In this document: positions 19,093 through 23,333 of the stretch, in pieces
Numbering within the stretch: position 1 is the stretch's first letter
Layout: every line of letters starts with the position of its first letter
Source: Mnemiopsis leidyi
Taxonomy: Eukaryota; Ctenophora; Tentaculata; Lobata; Bolinopsidae
Reading direction: 5' to 3'
Length of the DNA stretch: 23,333 nt
Assembly: GCA_000226015.1 (NCBI GenBank)
Contig: JH155441.1
Coordinates: 27,213-50,545 of the forward strand
Program-made: the position numbers and the translations under genes
Notes under the pieces: model-generated
What the model was told of the DNA's origin: nothing
The model's database searches: none
Seen by the model: the letters and a program-made list of their open reading frames with translations, nothing else

Positions 19093-22000
19093 GTTTGTAC
19101 AAGATTACTTGTTATCCAGATTGTTCGATTAGTCCTTATTCTTCAAACTTCTAGTTTCCATCTTTAGACATCGTGTAATTCGGATCTAATGGCCTTTCTA
19201 ATTCTATACCAAACTAAAACAACTTCACTGTTTTTGGAATTTTAAACTCCCTTGAAACGCACATTTCTGTAAATGCTTTACTTTATAGTTGACGGAGGAT
19301 GGAGCGAGTATGGAGAGTGGTCGGAGTGCTCTGCTGAGTGTGACGGAGGAACTCAAACCAGGACTAAAGAGTGTAACAACCCTGCTCCCCAACACGGTGG
19401 AGCAGATTGTGAAGGAGAGGGGGAAGAAACTAGAGATTGTAACACTCATTCTTGTCCAGGTTTCTACCAGATTACAATTGTTATCCAGATAGTTCGATTT
19501 GTCCTTGTTCTTCAAACTTGTTCTTCCATCTTTGGAAATCATCTATCTCGGGTTTCAGGACAAAAATAACTAACATTTAGGTTTTTTGAAAGTAAGGCGA
19601 AATGAAAAAGCCGCAAAAATTAAATCGTTCGAAGGTCACGCCCAATGTAAATTCAAGCAATTTTTAGCCGTTCAGACAAATTCTGTCTGGATATTTAGAT
19701 ATTTAATTTAAAAATAAACCCTAAAAGACATGAATTTGTTTCTTTATGTAAACTTAAACAATTTTTTACCGTTTTGGAAGTTTAAACTCCCTTGAAACGC
19801 ACATTTCTGTGAATGCTTTACTTTATAGTTGACGGAGGATGGAGCGAGTACGGGGAGTGGTCGGAGTGCTCTGCTGAGTGTGACGGAGGAACTCAAACCA
19901 GGACTAAAGAGTGTAACAACCCTGCTCCCCAACACGGTGGAGCAGATTGTGAAGGAGAGGGGGAAGAAACTAGAGATTGTAACACTCATTCTTGTGAAGG
20001 TTCGTCACTTTCTACCCGTTTTGTGATATTATTTGTTTACATTCAAACTATATCAGTTTTAGAATCATCACAAATCTTTTTTTAGGGAATTATGAATGTA
20101 ATAGCATGAATACCGTTAACTTCGGACTAACAATTAAACTACCCAACTTTCAGAATTCACCTTAGTCGATTCAAATGGCGATCCTGTTGGTGAAGGTGTC
20201 GAAGGACTGCTTCTTTTCAATGGTGGAACGGTGTGTGATGACTCCTTCAGCTACAACTCAGCTACTGCTATATGTCGTCAACTTGGCTACAGTGACGTTT
20301 CCATCTGGTCTAGTGGACAGCAATGGAGTATCCAAAGCAATTACAGCATTAATATTGCTGATGTTCGGTGCAATGGTGATTTATGGAGTTCATGCACTTA
20401 CGCGACGAGTAATAATTGCGGCCATTATGAGGATGTTTTTCTCATTTGTGGGCAAGGTGAGTAGTCTATATTTTAAAAGGTAAGTAATCTCCTGCCACAA
20501 TATACGGTAAAGCATTGTAACACGATTTGGTGAAATTTCCGTGTCGAATTTCAAACACAAGGAAAGATTTAAATTTTCGCAGACGTGATTGTAGGAGCTT
20601 TGTACCCCGCCTGGAAAATTCAGTGGATTATCCACTCGATATATCCTTGTTGTACAGCATCTTCAACAAGGAATTAAAGCTGAGAGGTTCCGTACAGGCT
20701 TTCTACAATCACTGCGTTTCACTATTTATCATGTGTAATATGGTGTATTCTATATTATATTGGGTGAGGAGTACTGGACATCTTCCTGAAGAATGTTAGG
20801 GTTCCACGTCAACAACAACTCACTGGAAAACCTTAGATTTACTACTCTTTATGAAGTAAAAATCTAAACATTCGACTTCTTGTTGCATAGTGTGCCAATG
20901 ATTGAGCTCGGATTCAAAAGCTTGAAAACGAGATAGGGATTTCGAACTCAAGGAAGCTATTATCCAGCATCTAGACGAGAGTGAAAAATAGAGCTGTGGA
21001 ACAATCCGAATTTCGAAGTACTTCTACTCACATGCTAAGTCCTTCTCGAATGTAAAACATAGTATTACAACACTTCTGAATGGTGAGAAGAAGCTGGTGA
21101 CTGATAGCAAAGAACTTTTTAACATCCTCCAAACGAAGTACTGTCTGTTTTCAGTGATCCATTTTGCCCGGAAAAGTCTATGCCCGAATTTGCGCTGCCA
21201 CATACATTGACTGAAAATACTGAACTTGTCCTCTATAACCAGAGCTTAAGAGGAAGCAATTTCTGAAATGCCTTAAAGCTGCCTGACCCAAATGCTGGAA
21301 CATTTTGACAGTTTCTTCGAGGACTCAGATTCCATCTATCTCGCTTTTGCCAAAGAATTTAGCCGATTCTTAAACGGTCCTGGAACGGTTCTTAAGTCGT
21401 TCTTAAGCGGCTCCTAAGATTTTCTTCGGTGGTGGTAGCTGTTTGACCCATAGGCCCGACTACCAATTTATACATAATCTAGAATGATCAGAAAAAGAGA
21501 TACTTTAAGTTTATACCAATGCACTATCAGTGCACTGAAATTCTTTGAGAACGTGTTAACATCCAAGCTCAGTTAGGACCAAGTCTTGTTTCAGTTGAGG
21601 ATGGTTGGAGCGAGTGGAGCGAGTGGGACAGCAGCTGCGAGCAGTGTGGGGGGAATCAGACCAGGAGCCGGGAATGCGAGGGACACTGGTATCAGTGCAC
21701 TGACGGCTCAAAAGTTGAGACTAAGGACTGCCCTCCTTGTCGGACCCTTACCGAGGTAACGTGTTTTTATCTTGATTCTTGAATTAAAACGTATTTTTAC
21801 TCTTGTACTTGTAGGTTTATAACCTACTGTCGCGGCCATCACGCGCTGATCTGAGATCTCGTACTACTACTACGTCTACTCAACGTGCTCTCACGCGCAT
21901 TGGCCGTTTACTTTTTCTCTGGAATTGAAACGTATTTTTTTCCTGATTTTGTTCGGTCTTTTTTGCTGGAATTTAAATGTATTTTTTCCTGAATTTGTTT

Positions 22001-23333
22001 GGTCTTTTTCTCTGGAATTAAAACGTGTTTACCCGATTTGTTCGGTCTTTTTCTCTGGAATTAAAACGTATTTTTTTGTATTTCAATTTGTTTGGTCTTT
22101 TTCTCTGGAATTAGAACGTATTTTTTTCTGTATTTGTTCGGTCTTTTTCTCTGGAATTAGAGCGTATTTTTTCCCTGAATTTGTACGGTATTTTACTCTG
22201 GAAATGGAATTAAAACGTATTTTCTCCTGTGACTCCTCTAATAATTCTATGTCAATGTGTTAAGTTATTCAATGCAATTTTTCGAACTACTGACTATCAC
22301 AATTTCAGAAATTTGGAACGGAGGATCACGAAAATATCGCTGCTTTTGGAACCGCCAGTCAAAAAGATTCGGCGTACAAAGGTTTTGCAGATCGTGCAAT
22401 TGATGGAAACACAAATGGAGACTTTGCGTACGTTGCTTTTGTAGTAATGTGACCGTTTTTCCGTTATGCTTGAGAGCGTCCACAAAGTTAATTGAAATTA
22501 TTTTTACGTAGAATTTGAATTTTAAGGCGTTATATAACAGAGGTAGTTCTGCAATAGTTGTACGGTATTTTTGGGAGAGAGCGTGTTTTAGTATCACGTA
22601 ACTGATTCGCACAAATTATTTATTGGTCTTAACTTCCTTATAGGCTTCACATCGGGCATTAACTGTCATTGTATCAATTTGTACTCAGCTCCGGCTCGTG
22701 CAGTTATGACTGTTGTAATCGCATTGTACGCTGCTAAAGTTTTGATAAGCGCTTAGAACTTTGCTGCAGGGGTAAGTCAGTGACACACACAAAGAGCAGC
22801 GGCAGTGACGTGTTTTGGAAGCTTCATTTCAGCACTCCTCAGTACATTGAACACGTGGTAGTTTGGGGACGAACTGACTGCTGTAGAGTAAGTATTTAAA
22901 CACGTGGTAGTTTGGGTATGAACTGACTGCTGTAGAGTGAGTATTTAAACACGTGGTAGTTTGGGGACGAACTGACTGCTGTAGAGTAAGTATTTAAACA
23001 CGTGGTAGTTTGGGGACGAACTGACTGCTGTAGAGTAAGTATTTAAACACGTGGTAGTTTGGGGACGAGCTGATTGCTGTAGAGTAAGTATTTAAACACG
23101 TGGTAGTTTGGGGACGAGCTGACTGCTGAAGAGTAAGTATTTAAGTACACGTGGTAGTTTGGGGACGAACTGACTGCTGTAATTCAGATAACATTTCGTC
23201 CAGTTATTCATCGATTTTTCAAACTCCTCGTTTCATTGAATCAGATAACATCTTATTTTTGCTTTACTTTTAATGAATTTAATGAAAAACAACACAAATG
23301 ACCGCTCTCTGCAGGCACGAATAGACGGAGCTA
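18675..23333 (+). CDS. Secreted TSP1-SRCR-TSP1-fucolectin protein gene, 3'-partial
   Basis: Exons in consistent phase: 18675-19092, 19289-19459, 19829-19999, 20154-20456, 21595-21755, 22309-22427, 22770-22887 and 23315 to the window end. About 490 residues are visible. Order: signal peptide ([19 protein letters not shown]), a Cys-containing N-terminal region, three near-identical TSP1 repeats, an SRCR domain, a divergent TSP1 repeat and an FTP (fucolectin/tachylectin-4/pentraxin-1) domain that continues beyond the window. All modules are extracellular and disulphide-bonded. TSP1 and SRCR mediate protein or glycan binding, and FTP domains bind fucose. An extracellular recognition protein in adhesion or innate defence is inferred. 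TSP1 and SRCR exons are bounded by phase-1 introns, the usual sign of exon shuffling; the FTP exons are 0-2 and 2-0. Start: first ATG of two adjacent ones, directly before a hydrophobic core. Confidence 0.9.
19289..19459 (+). CDS. Exon 2: TSP1 repeat 2
   Basis: A 171-nt phase 1-1 exon, so it can be added or lost without shifting the frame. It encodes [18 protein letters not shown] and the rest of a TSP1 repeat. Except for its first residues the protein is the same as repeat 1. The flanking intron starts and ends are duplicated as well. Confidence 0.92.
19829..19999 (+). CDS. Exon 3: TSP1 repeat 3
   Basis: 171 nt, phase 1-1, exactly 540 bases from exon 2 and differing from it at only about four positions, two of which change the final codon (CCA to GAA before the donor). 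Even silent sites are conserved, so the copies are very young or are homogenised by gene conversion. Confidence 0.92.
20154..20456 (+). CDS. Exon 4: SRCR domain
   Basis: A 303-nt phase 1-1 exon encoding a complete 101-residue SRCR domain: [20 protein letters not shown], then [16 protein letters not shown] and [16 protein letters not shown]. Six cysteines are visible, and a single exon encodes the domain, which fits group A in cysteine number and exon structure. The acidic DD after the first Cys and the ED near the end match typical cation/ligand-binding positions of the family. SRCR domains act in pathogen and matrix recognition. Confidence 0.93.
20930..21365 (+). mobile_element. Decayed non-LTR retrotransposon fragment
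   Basis: In the intron 20457-21594. Fragments in shifting frames resemble the region between endonuclease and reverse transcriptase of LINEs of the CR1/Jockey type: [16 protein letters not shown] (about 21070-21120), then a Y-C-x-F-S segment, and at 21331-21360 IYLAFAKEF, like the reverse-transcriptase motif-A block (YLDFxKAFD) with its Asp lost. Stops, frameshifts and an internal deletion make it dead. Sequence at 20760-20930 may be part of the same copy. Confidence 0.6.
21361..21440. repeat. Second fragment of the CGGTTCTTAA repeat family
   Basis: CGATTCTTAAACGGTCC, AACGGTTCTTAAGTCGTTCT and a TTCGGTGGTGG end follow the right half of the element at 17126-17403. It begins exactly where the LINE-like similarity stops, as if inserted into or fused with it. 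Confidence 0.6.
21595..21755 (+). CDS. Exon 5: divergent TSP1 repeat 4
   Basis: 161 nt, phase 1 in, phase 0 out. Begins [20 protein letters not shown] with a full Trp ladder (potential C-mannosylation), then NQTRSREC and ends [10 protein letters not shown]. It is clearly older than repeats 1-3. The N-x-T of NQT is a possible N-glycosylation site. The CEQC loop lacks the O-fucose acceptor. Confidence 0.9.
21912..22225. repeat. T-rich minisatellite of about 45-50 bp
   Basis: Six to seven copies of a unit containing TTTTTCTCTGGAATTAAAAC, GTATTTTTTCCTG and TTTGTTCGGTC. A 112-codon open frame over it encodes only repeats of a hydrophobic FFSLELK-like string and is not considered a gene. Confidence 0.88.
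22309..22427 (+). CDS. Exon 6: first part of the FTP (fucolectin) domain
   Basis: 119 nt, phase 0 to 2. Encodes [20 protein letters not shown] and [11 protein letters not shown], the characteristic start of fucolectin/F5-8-type lectin domains (N-x-A-x-x-G-x-A-x-Q and RAxDGNTNG). The loop after RAIDGN commonly contributes to cation binding in the family. Confidence 0.9.
22770..22887 (+). CDS. Exon 7: central FTP domain with fucose-binding motif
   Basis: 118 nt, phase 2 to 0. Encodes [17 protein letters not shown], a beta-strand region and [12 protein letters not shown]. Together with exon 8 this gives R-T-D-C-C-R-A-R, fitting the R-x-D-x4-R fucose-binding motif, with the upstream His in SVTHT. 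The donor is AGA|gtaagt at 22888. The last 36 exon bases plus the donor are the first unit of the minisatellite 22852-23180. Confidence 0.9.
22852..23180 (+). repeat. 49-bp minisatellite made from the exon-7 end and its 5' splice site
   Basis: Seven units starting at 22852, 22901, 22950, 22999, 23048, 23097 and 23148. Each has CACGTGGTAGTTTGGGG, the codons for TDCCR, then GTAAGT (or GTGAGT in unit 2) and ATTTAAA. Unit 1 is the functional exon end. Units 2-6 therefore carry five further consensus donors; unit 7 diverges before its donor. The third codon after each donor leads to an in-frame stop (ATT TAA), so reading through would truncate the protein. Confidence 0.93.
23315..23333 (+). CDS. 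Exon 8: continuation of the FTP domain, cut by window end
   Basis: After CTCTCTGCAG the sequence reads GCA CGA ATA GAC GGA GCT (ARIDGA) in phase 0, exactly what an FTP domain needs after RTDCCR. The exon runs off the window. Confidence 0.8.

Larger units (their letters stand above)
19232..19999 (+). repeat. 540-bp tandem duplication including TSP1 exon and flanking intron
   Basis: The segment 19232-19455 recurs at 19772-19995 with identical spacing, including the last 57 intronic bases before the acceptor. In addition, the intron start after exon 1 (19093-19170) resembles the intron start after exon 2 (19460-19540). The pattern indicates successive unequal crossing-over events in a TSP1 exon array. 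Confidence 0.9.

Noticed and set aside
18720-19989. Minus-strand frames repeated three times opposite the TSP1 exons
   Set aside because: They are antisense shadows of the three almost identical TSP1 exons.
20527-20799. 90-codon open frame after the SRCR exon
   Set aside because: No splice sites fit the phase-1 junction from 20456 to 21595, and no domain is recognised; it may be a degraded part of the neighbouring LINE copy.
21925-22263. 112-codon hydrophobic open frame resembling repeated membrane segments
   Set aside because: It is the translation of a T-rich minisatellite inside an intron of the secreted-protein gene.
22852-23180. CRISPR-like regular repeats
   Set aside because: Units are directly adjacent without unique spacers, in a eukaryotic intron, and derive from the exon end.

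Overview
This is a eukaryotic, animal-type genomic window. It is AT-rich, has short coding exons with GT-AG introns, and carries many minisatellites and small DNA transposons. Nothing in it is organised like a bacterial or viral genome. The combination of thrombospondin type-1 (TSP1), scavenger-receptor cysteine-rich (SRCR) and fucolectin-type (FTP) modules in one secreted protein suggests a marine invertebrate, perhaps an early-branching one such as a cnidarian. That placement is inference. There is a 10-N assembly gap at 12185-12194.

Layout. Positions 1-288 are a pure (AC)n microsatellite. From 803 to 16306 a plus-strand gene can be assembled from 21 phase-consistent coding exons; its 5' end lies outside the window. 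It encodes a roughly 970-residue charged, largely low-complexity protein with one calponin-homology (CH) domain, a short coiled coil and a basic Ser-rich tail. One intron (10309-15669) is over 5 kb and holds minisatellites, a 38-bp satellite array, a palindrome, a MITE with a 9-bp target duplication, and candidate alternative or terminal exons. An 8-bp-TSD hAT-like MITE lies in an earlier intron (1301-1581). The intergenic region 16307-18674 holds a strong hairpin, a candidate polyadenylation signal and an inverted-repeat element.

From 18675 to the end of the window a second plus-strand gene encodes a secreted protein: signal peptide, a Cys-containing N-terminal region, three almost identical TSP1 repeats, an SRCR domain, a fourth divergent TSP1 repeat and an FTP lectin domain that runs off the window. 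One intron contains a decayed LINE fragment. The FTP exon ending at 22887 has had its last bases and its 5' splice site amplified into a 49-bp minisatellite.

The two genes show no functional link. The first looks cytoskeletal (CH domain). The second looks like an extracellular recognition or adhesion protein, possibly immune or matrix related. The most unusual theme is repetitive DNA placed at the 5' ends of introns, in at least one case built from the exon-intron junction itself.
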